Shown: positions 35,781 to 44,618 of the stretch, one piece after another
Position numbering within the stretch: position 1 is the first letter of the stretch
How the letters are laid out: each line of letters begins with the position of its first letter
Assembly: GCF_018324685.1 (NCBI RefSeq)
Contig: NZ_AP023354.1
Location: 4,278,001-4,342,000, forward strand
Direction: 5' to 3'
Length of the DNA stretch: 64,000 nucleotides
DNA from: Actinocatenispora sera
GTDB lineage: Bacteria; Actinomycetota; Actinomycetes; Mycobacteriales; Micromonosporaceae
The notes under the pieces: model-generated
Seen by the model: only the letters and a program-made list of their open reading frames with translations
Told to the model about the DNA's origin: nothing
Database searches by the model: none
Position numbers and translations under genes: made by a program

Positions 35781-37235
35781 TCACTCCGGGCGGTCCGGGT
35801 CGTCGGCGAGCTCGCCGAGCGGGATCGGCGTGTCGACCGGGCGCACCGACAGGGCGAGCGGATCCGGCAGCTCGGCCGGACCGTCCACACCGGACAGCGT
35901 CGCGGTCAGCTCGGCGATCCCCGTGCCGCAGCTCCGACCCTGGCAGCGGCCCTGGCCGCAGCCAGTGGCGGCGCACACGGTACCGAGGCCGGTCGCGCCG
36001 GCGGCGACGGCGTCGCGCACCGCACCGTAGCGCACCCGCTCGCACCGGCACACCACGGTGTCGTCGGACAGCCAGCTCTGCCAGCCGTCCGGTACCGGGT
36101 AGACGGCGGCGAGCGCGTCGGCGAACCGGCGGTACCGGGCGCGGGCGCCCTGCCAGGCCGCGGCGCGGGCGGCGTGACCCCGCTCGCCGAGCGTACCGAG
36201 GTCCAGCGCGGTGGCGAGGCCGGCGAGGGCGCCCTCGGCGGCGGCCAGCACCGCGCCGCCGACGCCGGTGAGCTCGCCCGCCGCGTACACGCCGGGACGG
36301 CTGGTGAGCTGGGCGTCGTCGACCGCGACGACCGGCGAGCCGTCCGGGCCCGGCTCGGTGTCGCAGCCCAGCGCGAGCGCGAGTTCCAGCTGCGGCACGA
36401 ACCCGTACCCGACGACGATCGCGTCGGTCTCGATCGTCTTCTCGCTGCCCGGCACGATCGTCCAGTCCGGCTTCAGCTTCGCCACCGTCGCGGTCTGGAC
36501 CCGGCCGTCGCCCTGGACCGCGACGACCGCCCGACCGGCCCGCACCCGGGTCCGGTGCCGGGTCAGTGTCGCGGTGTAGCGGGCCGCCTCGGCCACCTTC
36601 TCCGGTGCGAACGCCATCGCCCGGGGCCGGCGTACCCAGCCGCGGGTGTGGTTGGCCTCCAGCACTCCGGCCAGCCGCGCGCCGGCCTCGATCAGCCCGG
36701 CCGCCACCGGCAGCAGGAAGGGTCCGGTACCGGCGACGAGCACCCGGTGTCCCGGTACGATCCGGGCGCCCTGCAACAGCGACCGCGCCGCGCCCGGGGT
36801 GTACACGCCGGGCAGGTCGGAGCCCGGGAACGGCAACGTCCGGTCGTACGCGCCGGTCGCGAGCACCACCCGCGGCGCGGCGATCACGCCGGCGTCGACG
36901 GCCCGGCCGGACGAGACGTCCGCCAGGTGGAGCAGCGCGCCGCCGCCCACCCGCGGCTCGGCCGCCCAGACGGTGACCTGCTGGCGCTGGGTGACCCGGC
37001 GGTGCCGGGCCAGCCGGGCGATCAGGTCGGCGGCGGCCGGCTGCTCGTGGTGCGCCCGCTCCGGTCGCACCGCGCCGAACTCGACCGGTAGCTGCCGGTG
37101 GTACTGCCCGCCCGGCCGCACATCCGCGTCCAGCAGCAGCACGCTCGCGCCGCCGTCCGCCGCCTGCACCGCGGCGTGCAGCCCGGCCGCACCCGCGCCG
37201 ACCACCACCACGTCCGCCGCCCTGGTCGGGATCAC
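35781..37235 (-). CDS. FAD/NAD(P)-binding dehydrogenase subunit with [2Fe-2S]-type C-terminus (HcnB/OoxA-like), 484 aa
   Basis: Two nucleotide-binding motifs are present (VVVVGAGAAGLHAAVQAADGG near the start, and VLVAGTGPFLLPVAAGLIEAG near 170), and YAAGELTGVGG marks the second FAD contact. The C-terminal cysteines (CRCERV, then CAATGCGQGRCQGRSC) form a BFD-like iron-sulphur domain. It is the middle-sized subunit of heteromeric, membrane- or dye-linked amino-acid, opine or hydroxyproline dehydrogenases. Its ATG overlaps the stop of the small [2Fe-2S] gene (ATGA at 37232-37235). The operon order is oxidoreductase, ferredoxin-like, and this gene. Confidence 0.85.
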   Translation of the reverse strand: MIPTRAADVVVVGAGAAGLHAAVQAADGGASVLLLDADVRPGGQYHRQLPVEFGAVRPERAHHEQPAAADLIARLARHRRVTQRQQVTVWAAEPRVGGGALLHLADVSSGRAVDAGVIAAPRVVLATGAYDRTLPFPGSDLPGVYTPGAARSLLQGARIVPGHRVLVAGTGPFLLPVAAGLIEAGARLAGVLEANHTRGWVRRPRAMAFAPEKVAEAARYTATLTRHRTRVRAGRAVVAVQGDGRVQTATVAKLKPDWTIVPGSEKTIETDAIVVGYGFVPQLELALALGCDTEPGPDGSPVVAVDDAQLTSRPGVYAAGELTGVGGAVLAAAEGALAGLATALDLGTLGERGHAARAAAWQGARARYRRFADALAAVYPVPDGWQSWLSDDTVVCRCERVRYGAVRDAVAAGATGLGTVCAATGCGQGRCQGRSCGTGIAELTATLSGVDGPAELPDPLALSVRPVDTPIPLGELADDPDRPE

Positions 37236-37543
37236 CGCGTACCTCCGTGCCGGGCCGTCGTGACCACGTCGCTGGGCCGGGCCACGTACCGGCAGGCGCG
37301 GATCGACGGCATGTCGTTGACGGTCACCAGGCAGCCGTAGCAGACGCCGATGCCGCAGAACACCGCGCCGCGACCGCCGTCCCAGCCGACCCGGCCGGCG
37401 GCCAGCATCGCCGCGGCGACCGTCTCGCCGGGCCGCAACGACACCGCGGTGCCGTCCAGCACGATCTCGCCGATCGGCTCCGCGGTCGGCTCCACCGGGT
37501 CGTCGACCACCCGGTACGGACCCTGCGCCTCGTCGTCGCTCAT
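37232..37543 (-). CDS. Small [2Fe-2S] subunit of a heteromeric dehydrogenase (HcnA-like), 103 aa
   Basis: A ferredoxin-like domain carries the cysteine pattern FCGIGVCYGCLVTV with a further cysteine in SIRACRY, as in HcnA and the gamma subunits of D-hydroxyproline or opine dehydrogenases. It would pass electrons between the two flavoprotein subunits encoded on either side. ATG 37543 starts MSDDEAQGPYRVVDDP; longer frames enter the intergenic region. The gene is coupled by a 4-base overlap to the downstream subunit and follows the DadA-like gene after 49 bases. A stand-alone role is unlikely. Confidence 0.85.
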   Translation of the reverse strand: MSDDEAQGPYRVVDDPVEPTAEPIGEIVLDGTAVSLRPGETVAAAMLAAGRVGWDGGRGAVFCGIGVCYGCLVTVNDMPSIRACRYVARPSDVVTTARHGGTR

Positions 37544-37592
37544 CCGCAGCTCCCTCGCGTCACCCCGTCGTCCGCATCGCCCGCCGCGGCGG

Positions 37593-38759
37593 TCATCGGT
37601 CGGCCTCCGGTTCGGCCACGGCGAGCCCGGGCCGGCCCGGTGCGTACGGTGCCGGGTCGAGGCTCGGCGTCGCCCCGGTGACCAGATCGGCGAGCAGCTC
37701 ACCGGTCGCCGGCGCCAGCCCGACACCCGCGGCGCCGTGCCCGGTCGCGTACCACAAGCCGGGGTGCTGCGGGTCGGCGCCGATGATCGGCAGCTCGTCG
37801 GGGGTCCGGCCGAACAGCGTCCCGGCGCCGCGCAGTGCGGCCACCGCGCGCAGCGCCGGCATCAGGCGGACGGCGTCGGCGGCGAGCCGGCGCAGCACCG
37901 GCACCGACACGGCCGTCTCGAAGCCGGTCTCGGTGCCGGTCGTGGCGATCGCCAGCGCGCCGGTGCCGGTGGGCGCCAGTACCAGCGGCGCGGCGTCGGT
38001 GCCCGACTCGTACACGGTCTGGCCCGGCGGCTGCGGCAGCTGCTCGGTGACGAGCAGGTGGCCGCGGCCCGGGCGAAGCGGCAGTCGGACCGAGGCGAGG
38101 TCGGCCAGCGGCGCCGTCCAGGCGCCGGCGGTGAGGACCAGTGTCCCGGTGCTGACGGTGCCGGCCGCGGTGTCGACCCGCATCCCGGTGCCGGCCGGTT
38201 CGATCGCGGCGACGGGCGCGGCCGGTACCACGACGGCACCGCGCTCGACCGCGGCCGCCAGCACCGCGAGGGTGGCGGCGACCGGCGCGACCCGGGCGTG
38301 GCCGGGGTAGCGGACCGCGCTCGTGACGTCGTCGGCGAGCCCCGGCGCCAGCGCGGCCAGGTCCGCGTCGGACAGCTGCTCGACGGCCAGTCCGGCGGCT
38401 CGCTGCTCGGCGGCGAGCGTACTCAGCTGCTTCGCGGCCGCCGTACCGCGCGCGACGCTGACCGCGCCGTCGGCGGTCAACCCCAGGTCGGGCCGGTGGT
38501 CGAGGTCGGCGGCGAGCCGGTCGGCGAGGCCGTCCCACCGCTGCCGGGAGTGTCGGGCGAGGTCGAGCAGCGGGCCCGGCTGGTGACCGACCGCGACCGC
38601 GCCGAGCCCGGTACCGGTGCCGCCGGCGGCGACCGCGCCGCGGTCGACGATCAGGACCGACCGGCCGCGTACGGCCAGCTCGTAGCCGCAGCAGGCGCCG
38701 ACCAGGCCGGCGCCGACGACCACCGCGTCCACGGTGGCCGGCGCTGAGTGGCTGAACAC
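37593..38759 (-). CDS. DadA/SoxB-like FAD-dependent amino-acid dehydrogenase subunit, 388 aa
   Basis: The catalytic subunit of the complex: a dinucleotide motif near the start (VDAVVVGAGLVGACCGYELA), then RGRSVLIVDRG, and the late FAD segment YATGHGAAGVGLAPATGELLADL typical of the DadA/glycine-oxidase family. The substrate may be a D- or hydroxy-proline or an opine; sequence alone does not decide. GTG 38759 has AAGGAG with a 4-5 base spacer, which sets the start. It is the first gene of a three-gene operon (oxidoreductase, [2Fe-2S] protein, FAD/NAD subunit), divergent from asparagine synthetase across 327 bp. Confidence 0.87.
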   Translation of the reverse strand: MFSHSAPATVDAVVVGAGLVGACCGYELAVRGRSVLIVDRGAVAAGGTGTGLGAVAVGHQPGPLLDLARHSRQRWDGLADRLAADLDHRPDLGLTADGAVSVARGTAAAKQLSTLAAEQRAAGLAVEQLSDADLAALAPGLADDVTSAVRYPGHARVAPVAATLAVLAAAVERGAVVVPAAPVAAIEPAGTGMRVDTAAGTVSTGTLVLTAGAWTAPLADLASVRLPLRPGRGHLLVTEQLPQPPGQTVYESGTDAAPLVLAPTGTGALAIATTGTETGFETAVSVPVLRRLAADAVRLMPALRAVAALRGAGTLFGRTPDELPIIGADPQHPGLWYATGHGAAGVGLAPATGELLADLVTGATPSLDPAPYAPGRPGLAVAEPEADR

Positions 38760-39086
38760 GCGTCTCCTTTTCCACCGAGGACAGGTCGGTGCCGACGTAC
38801 GGACACCCACAGTGCGCCAAACTCTAGAGGTCGCGGCTGTACCGGCCTGCAGCAACACCCTGCTTCCCGGCCGGCCGGGAAGCATCCGGTGTGATCCGCG
38901 TCGCCGATGGCCGCGCTGGCTGGCACCGACGACGGCGTTATCACCCCGTTTGTCGGGTAAGCATGCCGCCAGGCCCGGCCGACCCGGCCCGCCGCCGCCC
39001 GGCCAACCGGCTCACCGGGGTTCGGTGGCCGTGTCGTCCGGCGGTGAGTCGGCGGCGCGGGGCGGGCGCGTGAAAAGATGGCGTCC
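38760..39086. other. Intergenic region with a 24-bp perfect palindrome (38861-38884)
   Basis: This 327-bp region separates the divergent dehydrogenase operon and asnB. TGCTTCCCGGCC and its exact complement form a 12-bp stem with no loop at 38861-38884. A less GC-rich stretch (38930-38965) lies about 120-160 bases before asnB and may hold its promoter. No open frame or known riboswitch was recognised. Confidence 0.55.
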
Positions 39087-41042
39087 ATGTGCGGACTGCT
39101 CACCTTCGTCAGCGCCCACGGCATCGCCGGCGTGCATCGCGACCACATTGCCGACGCGCTGGAGAACCTGCACCATCGCGGTCCGGACGACACCGGCGTG
39201 GAAACGTTCGGTGACTCGCCCGGCGGCGACGTGGTGTGCGGGTTCAAGCGGCTCGCCTTCATCGACGTGGCGCACAGCCACCAGCCGCTGCGCTACCTCG
39301 ACCGCTACCTGCTCACCTTCAACGGTGAGATCTACAACTACATCGAGCTGCGCGAGCAACTGCGCCGGGAGTGCGGGGCGAAGTTCGAGACCGACGGCGA
39401 CGGCGAGGTGATCCTCGCCGCGTACCACCACTGGGGCCTGGAGACGGCACTGCGCCGGCTGCGCGGCATGTTCGCGTTCGTGATCTGGGACAAGGTGGAA
39501 CGGCGCGCCGTCGGCGCCCGCGACCCGTTCGGGATCAAGCCGCTGCACTACCTGCTCACCGCGGACGGGCTCTACCTGTCCAGCGAGAAGAAGGCGCTGA
39601 TGCCGTTCGCCGCGTCGGCGAACGCCGGCAACATCGGCATCGACCACGCCAACCTGTCGCACTACCTGACCCTGCAGTACGTGCCCGAGCCGACCACGAT
39701 GCAGCTGGGCATCAGCCGGGTCGAGTGCGGGCAGGCGTTCACTTACCGCCCCGGCGAGCCGGTGCAGCTGTCCCGGTACTACCGGGCCGACTTCCGGCCG
39801 GCCCCGGTGGCCGACGAGCAGGCGCTGTACAAGAAGATCGAGGACACCCTGCGCGAGTCGGTGCGGCTGCACATGCGCTCCGAGGTGCCGCTGGGCTGCC
39901 TGCTGTCGTCGGGCATCGACTCGACCGCGGTCGTCGCGCTGGCCCGCGAGTTCAACCCGAACGTGCTGACCTTCACCGTCGGCTACGACGTGCCCGGCTA
40001 CTCCGAGATCGACGTGGCCGCCGACTCCGCGCAGCACCTCGGCGTGCAGCTGATCCCCACCAAGATCGGCCCGCAGGACATGATGGAGGCGCTGCCGCGG
40101 ATCGTCTGGCACCTCGACGACCCGGTCGCCGACCCGGCGCTGGTCCCGCTGTACTTCGTCAACCGCACCGCGGCGCAGCACGTCACCGCGGTGCTGTCCG
40201 GCGAGGGCGCGGACGAGTTCTTCGGCGGCTACACGATCTACCGCGAGCCGCTGTCGCTGCACTCGATCTCGTCGATGCCCGACGGCATCAAGCGCGGCCT
40301 CAAGTCGGTGGCCAACGTGATGCCGGAGGGTGTCAAGGGCAAGAGCTTCATCGACCGGGGCACCGTGCCGCTGGAGGAGCGCTACTACGGCAACGCGCGG
40401 ATCTTCTCCGAGGCGGAGAAGCAGGTGCTGATGCGCCACTACGACCCGTCGGTGGCCTACACCGACGTGACCGCCCCGCTCTACGCCGAGTGCGCGCACC
40501 TCGACGACGTGACCCGGATGCAGTACATCGACCTGTACACCTGGCTGCGTGGCGACATCCTGGTCAAGGCCGACCGGATGTCCATGGCGCACTCGCTGGA
40601 GGTGCGGGTGCCGTTCCTGGACCCGGTGGTGTTCGAGCTGGCGGCGACGATCCCGACCGAGCTGAAGGTCACGCTGCGCGGCAACCACACCAAGTTCGCG
40701 CTGCGCCAGGCGATGCGCAACATCGTGCCGCCGGCCATCGTCAACCGCCGCAAGTGGGGCTTCCCGACCCCGACCCGCGTCTGGCTCAAGGGAGACATGT
40801 ACGAGTGGGCCGCGAACATCCTGGCCCGCTCCGGCGCCGGCGCGCTGATCGACCTCGGGTACGTGCGCAAGCTGCTCGACGCGCACCGCAAGGGCGAGGC
40901 CGACAACAGCCGCAAGGTGTGGACCGTGCTGGTGTTCTGCGTCTGGCACGCGATCTTCGTGGAACGCTCCATCGACCCGCGGCCCAAGCCGGCCGAGTCT
41001 GCCCTGCTCACCAAGCCGGTCGTGCAGCGCGCCACCTGGTGA
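39087..41042 (+). CDS. asnB: Asparagine synthase (glutamine-hydrolysing), 651 aa
   Basis: Class II amidotransferase: after removal of Met1 the nucleophile Cys2 (MCGLLTFVSAHG) is exposed, and LHHRGPDD and FNGEIYNYIELREQL form the glutaminase site. The synthetase half begins near residue 210, with the ATP-pyrophosphatase loop LSSGIDST near 272 and SGEGADEFFGGY near 370. It converts aspartate, glutamine and ATP to asparagine and glutamate. The frame opens nine bases earlier at ATG 39078, but only the ATG at 39087 puts Cys at position 2. A 28-bp gap leads to a damaged gene, which may once have been in the same operon. Confidence 0.94.
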   Translation: MCGLLTFVSAHGIAGVHRDHIADALENLHHRGPDDTGVETFGDSPGGDVVCGFKRLAFIDVAHSHQPLRYLDRYLLTFNGEIYNYIELREQLRRECGAKFETDGDGEVILAAYHHWGLETALRRLRGMFAFVIWDKVERRAVGARDPFGIKPLHYLLTADGLYLSSEKKALMPFAASANAGNIGIDHANLSHYLTLQYVPEPTTMQLGISRVECGQAFTYRPGEPVQLSRYYRADFRPAPVADEQALYKKIEDTLRESVRLHMRSEVPLGCLLSSGIDSTAVVALAREFNPNVLTFTVGYDVPGYSEIDVAADSAQHLGVQLIPTKIGPQDMMEALPRIVWHLDDPVADPALVPLYFVNRTAAQHVTAVLSGEGADEFFGGYTIYREPLSLHSISSMPDGIKRGLKSVANVMPEGVKGKSFIDRGTVPLEERYYGNARIFSEAEKQVLMRHYDPSVAYTDVTAPLYAECAHLDDVTRMQYIDLYTWLRGDILVKADRMSMAHSLEVRVPFLDPVVFELAATIPTELKVTLRGNHTKFALRQAMRNIVPPAIVNRRKWGFPTPTRVWLKGDMYEWAANILARSGAGALIDLGYVRKLLDAHRKGEADNSRKVWTVLVFCVWHAIFVERSIDPRPKPAESALLTKPVVQRATW

Positions 41043-41070
41043 CCGCGCCGTCGAGCGGGCCGGCCGACCG

Positions 41071-41629
41071 ATGACCGGCGACGAGGCGCGTCGCCGCGCC
41101 GGCTGCCTGACCGCGGCCGAGCTGGTCGAGGCGCTACCGGAGGTGCTGGTCCTCGACCCGGCCGGCACGATGGTGGCGCCGAACGTGTCGGTCGCGCCGG
41201 GGGCCGTGCTCTACCCCGGCGTCGTCCTGCACGCCGCGGCGGGCGGCCGGATCGAGCTCGGCGCGAGCCGGCTGTGGCCCGGTACCCGGCTGCTGGCCGA
41301 TGCCGGCGGCACCATCACCGTCGGCGACGGCTGCGTGTTCGAGGGCGGGGTGACCGTCCGCGCGGCCGGTCCCGCCGCGGCGGTCCGGGTGGGTGCGCGA
41401 TGCCGGCTCAGCAACGGTGCCGAGCTGCTGGCGGACGCCGAACTGGGCGACGGGGCGCAGATCCAGCGTCGACAACGAGACGTTCACCGAGATCGGCCAC
41501 CGACCCGGCGGCACCGCGAGCGACAGCCGGGTGGAGCCGGACAGCCGGTACGCCGACGCGCTGCGGTGGGATCTGGACGGCACCGAGCTGTCCGGCACCC
41601 GGGACGCCGGCGCCTACCAGCACCGCTGA
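41071..41629 (+). pseudogene. Hybrid remnant: left-handed beta-helix start joined to an unrelated 3' end
   Basis: From ATG 41071 the first about 130 residues show hexapeptide-repeat character (VSVAPGAVLYPGVVLHAAAG, then GTRLLADAGGTITVGDGCVF), as in the acyltransferase domain of GlmU-like proteins. The frame then loses sense at about 41463 and runs on as Arg-rich antisense. In the next frame, from 41465 to the stop at 41629, a sensible ending appears (SVDNETFTEIGHRPGG, later DLDGTELSGTRDAGAYQHR). That ending resembles the end of a right-handed beta-helix protein. The join looks like a deletion fusing the start of one gene to the end of another out of frame. Confidence 0.55.
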
Positions 41630-41635
41630 CCCGCA

Positions 41636-42004
41636 TCAGTCGATCAGGTGCTCCCGGCCCGGCGGTGCTTGGTAGGGCTCCGGCCAGTAGTCGAGCACGG
41701 TGGCGATCCGGCCGTCGGCGGCGAAGCCGAAGAACGTGATCGCGTCCTGCGTCTCGCCGCCGACGGTGAACTCGGCCCGGCTGACCACCCGGTCGCCGTC
41801 GGCCAGCACCTCGCGCACGGCAAGATGCCAGTCGCCCGGATACTCCCGGTTGAACCGCAGGTAGCGGTCCAGACCGGAGATGGTCTCCCCGGTCTGCGGC
41901 AGCTCGTAGCGGACGTCGTCGGCGAGCACGGCGGCGAAGCCGTCCCAGTCACGGGCGTCGGCGCTCGCCCAGTAGCGCCGGACGGTGTCTCGATGATCCG
42001 TCAT
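41636..42004 (-). CDS. SnoaL/NTF2-like protein, 122 aa
   Basis: The conical NTF2 fold is indicated by VRRYWASADARDWDGFAAVLADDVRYELP, GLDRYLRFNREYPGDWHLAVREVLADGDRVVSRAEF and ITFFGFAADGRIATVLDYW. Members are cyclases, isomerases, dehydratases or simple ligand-binding proteins. ATG 42004 begins MTDHRDTVRRYW; the longer form from 42028 adds nothing recognisable. It is convergent with the damaged beta-helix gene, only six bases away, and follows a small cysteine-rich gene in the same orientation. Substrate unknown. Confidence 0.82.
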   Translation of the reverse strand: MTDHRDTVRRYWASADARDWDGFAAVLADDVRYELPQTGETISGLDRYLRFNREYPGDWHLAVREVLADGDRVVSRAEFTVGGETQDAITFFGFAADGRIATVLDYWPEPYQAPPGREHLID

Positions 42005-42040
42005 GGCCGGCACCCTACGGCCGGCCACCGACAGAACCGG

Positions 42041-42241
42041 TCAGGCGGCGGTCACCGGGGCCGGCGCCGGGCGGCTCGGCTGGTACCAGGAGCGCAGCTC
42101 GGCGTTGCTGACCAGGTGACGTGACAGCGTGCCGCACGCGCACCGGACGTACACCACGACGCCCTCGGACGTGGTGTGCCGGGAGACGACCTCGCAGGTA
42201 CCCGGCTCGGGGCGACGGCAGTACTGGCATTCGATGCTCAT
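42041..42241 (-). CDS. Small cysteine-rich (zinc-ribbon-like) protein, 66 aa
   Basis: The protein starts MSIECQYCRRPEPGTCEVVS and contains C-x-x-C at 5-8, a cysteine at 16, and the pair RCACG near 43-46. This suggests one metal-binding ribbon plus a disordered Pro/Ala tail. ATG 42241 has AAGGAAC upstream, whereas the longer frame to 42334 crosses the LysR promoter region. It is divergent from the LysR gene and upstream of the SnoaL-like gene with a 36-bp gap. No exact family is recognised; a role in binding nucleic acid or protein is only a guess. Confidence 0.6.
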   Translation of the reverse strand: MSIECQYCRRPEPGTCEVVSRHTTSEGVVVYVRCACGTLSRHLVSNAELRSWYQPSRPAPAPVTAA

Positions 42242-42321
42242 GGTTGTTCCTTGGAACCGAGGGGCAGAGGGTCGGCACGGCCCGCGTCGGGCCCTGCCGG
42301 TTCCAACAATGGGACGACTAT

Positions 42322-42340
42322 CGTTGAAAATCAATTAACG
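42322..42340. promoter_or_regulatory. Possible LysR-type binding site
   Basis: CGTTGAAAATCAATTAACG contains arms CGTTGA and TTAACG (5 of 6 paired) around an AT-rich centre, unusual in this GC-rich DNA. An inner TTGA-AAA-TCAA palindrome is also present. It lies 32 bases before the LysR start at 42372. Confidence 0.5.
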
Positions 42341-42371
42341 AGGTGTGAAACGACCGTGTAGGAGAGCCTTC

Positions 42372-43319
42372 ATGATCGACATTCGCCGGGTGGGGGTCCT
42401 CCGGATGATCGGCCAGCACGGTGGGGTGACCGCCGCCGCGCACGCCCTGCACCTCACCCCATCGGCGGTATCGCAGCAGGTCAAGCAGCTTTCCCGGGAG
42501 CTTGGAGTGCCCCTGCTGGAGCCCGCCGGGCGGGGCGTGGTGCTCACCGCCGCGGCGGGTGTGCTGGTCCGCCACGCCGACCAGTTGGCCGCCGACTGGG
42601 AGCGGGTAGTGACCGAGATCTCGCAGTACGCCGACGATCCGTCCGGTGAGCTGCGTCTCTGTGGCTTCCCCACCGCGATCGTCAGCCTGCTCGCCCCGGC
42701 CGCCGCACTGCTGCGCGCCCGGTACCCGGAGATGGCCGTGCGGGTCGACGAGGCCGAGCTGGCCGAGGGGTACGACCTGGTGCTCGCCGGTGACGCCGAC
42801 CTGGCCGTGGTGGTGCCGACACCGGACGCGCCGGCCGGCGTCGAGGACGCCAAGTTCGACCTGGCCCGGCTGCTGGACGAGATGCAGGACCTGTTGCTGC
42901 CCGCCGACCACCCGCTCGCCGGGCGGGACAACGTGGAACTCGCCGAGGCGGCCGACGAGCGCTGGATCGTCGGCAACCCGGCCCGCTCGCACCAGCAGCA
43001 GCTGGTACTGGTCGCCTGCGCCGCGGCCGGGTTCACCCCGGACATCGCGCACACCGTCACCGACTGGACCGCCGTGGCCGCGCTCGTGGGCCGCGGCCTG
43101 GGTGTGTCGCTGATCCCGCGGATGACACACCTGCCGGCGCAGGACGCGGTGGCCCGGATCCCGTTGCGCGGTACGCACGCGCCGCGCCGGCGCATCCTGA
43201 CCTGCGTGCGGCGCGGCAGCGCGAACCAGCCGGCGATCGAGCGCGGGCTGGCCGCGCTGCGCGAGGTCGCCGGCGCCGGCGAGCTGCACGGCCGCTCCGC
43301 GACCACGGTCGCCAACTGA
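42372..43319 (+). CDS. LysR-family regulator, 315 aa
   Basis: The helix-turn-helix reads MIDIRRVGVLRMIGQHGGVT then AAAHALHLTPSAVSQQVKQLSRELG, the LTTR signature. A substrate-binding domain begins near residue 90 (GELRLCGFPTAIVSLLAPAAALLRARYPEMAV). The variant with VGVLRMIGQHGGV is common in actinobacteria beside DMT exporters. ATG 42372 has GGAGAG ten bases upstream. An EamA transporter is encoded convergently downstream and a cysteine-rich protein divergently upstream; either could be a target. Confidence 0.9.
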   Translation: MIDIRRVGVLRMIGQHGGVTAAAHALHLTPSAVSQQVKQLSRELGVPLLEPAGRGVVLTAAAGVLVRHADQLAADWERVVTEISQYADDPSGELRLCGFPTAIVSLLAPAAALLRARYPEMAVRVDEAELAEGYDLVLAGDADLAVVVPTPDAPAGVEDAKFDLARLLDEMQDLLLPADHPLAGRDNVELAEAADERWIVGNPARSHQQQLVLVACAAAGFTPDIAHTVTDWTAVAALVGRGLGVSLIPRMTHLPAQDAVARIPLRGTHAPRRRILTCVRRGSANQPAIERGLAALREVAGAGELHGRSATTVAN

Positions 43320-43425
43320 CCGGCCTGCCCGGCCGCCGATGCCGCGCCGATGACTGCACGCCCGCCGCCGACAGCGACTCGCTCGTCCGCCGCCGCTGGT
43401 GACCGCAGCCGCCGCCGGTGGCGGC

Positions 43426-44454
43426 TCAGTCGCCCGCCGGCACCGGGGTGCGATCGGCGCTCGGCGCCGGGGACCGGTGCGGGGCGCGGCGGGTGATCGC
43501 GACCCCGACCAGGCAGATCGCGCCGCCGACCAACGCCAGCGCGGCCGGCGCCTCGGCCAGCAGCAGCCAACCCAGCAGCACCGCGGCCGGCGGTACCAGG
43601 TAGGTCGTCGCACCCATCCGGGCGGCGCCGGTGCGGGCCAGCGCGTACGCCCAGGTGGTGAACGCCAGCGCGGTCGGCAGCGCGCCCAGGTAGACGGTCC
43701 ACAGCACCGCCCCGGCCGGTGCCGCGGAAAGCTCGTGCACGAGCCGCGGCGCGTACGGCAGGCAGGCGAGCGCGCCGACCGTGGCGGCGAGCCACGTGGT
43801 GCGCAACGCAGACGTGGTGGCGAGCACCGGTTTCTGGCTGAGTACGCCGATCGCGTAGCCCACCGCGGCGAGCAGGCACAGCAGCACCCCGGGCAGGTCG
43901 CCGGTGCCCGGCCGGGCGGTTGCCACCCCCATCACCAGCGCGCCCGCGAATGCCACCAGGACACCGATCACCAGCATCCGGGGGAAACCCTCGCGCAGGA
44001 ACACTCCGGCCAGCACCGCCAGCAGGATCGGCCCGACGTTCACCAGCATCGCCGCGGTACCGGCGTCGACCCGGCGCTCCGCCGCGTTCAGCGCCACGTT
44101 GTACATGCCGAACCAGGCCAGCCCGCACACCACCACGCCCAGCCAGGCGCGGCCGCGCGGCCAGCCGGTCGCGCGGGCCGGCCCACCGGCGGTCCCCGTG
44201 CCACCCGAGGCCGCGCCCGGCGCCAACACGGCACGGCGGGCGGCCGCCCGCCGGCGCAGCGCCTGGCCGGCAACGAGCACGCCGAGCACGAGACTGCCCA
44301 CCAGCAGGCGCCCCAGCGCGAGCGGGCCGGCGCTCAGCTGACTACCCACGTGCCGGATGGCGACGAACGCCGACGCCCACAGCAGTACCGTCACGCCCGC
44401 GGCCAGCACCGGCGCCGCCGTCCGAAGCCGCTGCCGGCCCGTACCTTCGCTCAT
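43426..44454 (-). CDS. EamA/DMT-family transporter, 342 aa
   Basis: Ten hydrophobic helices in two homologous EamA halves are visible: the first begins VLAAGVTVLLWASAFVAIRHVG, the second near residue 190 with LPGVLLCLLAAVGYAIGVLS. A hydrophilic, Gly/Ala-rich cytoplasmic loop of about 35 residues after helix 2 is longer than usual. DMT proteins export amino acids, metabolites or drugs across the cell membrane. The ATG at 44454 is the natural start. It is convergent with the LysR gene, separated by about 100 bp without a clear terminator. Confidence 0.88.
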   Translation of the reverse strand: MSEGTGRQRLRTAAPVLAAGVTVLLWASAFVAIRHVGSQLSAGPLALGRLLVGSLVLGVLVAGQALRRRAAARRAVLAPGAASGGTGTAGGPARATGWPRGRAWLGVVVCGLAWFGMYNVALNAAERRVDAGTAAMLVNVGPILLAVLAGVFLREGFPRMLVIGVLVAFAGALVMGVATARPGTGDLPGVLLCLLAAVGYAIGVLSQKPVLATTSALRTTWLAATVGALACLPYAPRLVHELSAAPAGAVLWTVYLGALPTALAFTTWAYALARTGAARMGATTYLVPPAAVLLGWLLLAEAPAALALVGGAICLVGVAITRRAPHRSPAPSADRTPVPAGD

Positions 44455-44618
44455 CGGGCGAGCCTAGAACCGGGACGGTTCGCCGCCCACCGAATTGTCC
44501 CCGCGTCCCGGCTCGGCGAAGTACGCCCGGCGCAGCGCCGGTCAGCCGCGGCGAGCGGCCGTCGACCGCGCCACCAGGTACGCCTGGCACCGGTTCACGC
44601 ACCGGCCGGGCGGGACGG

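Noticed and set aside
39087-41042. Asparagine synthase as a lasso-peptide or beta-lactam cyclase
   Set aside because: The Cys2 glutaminase site is intact and no precursor peptide, leader peptidase or RiPP transporter gene lies nearby, so ordinary asparagine synthesis is the better reading.
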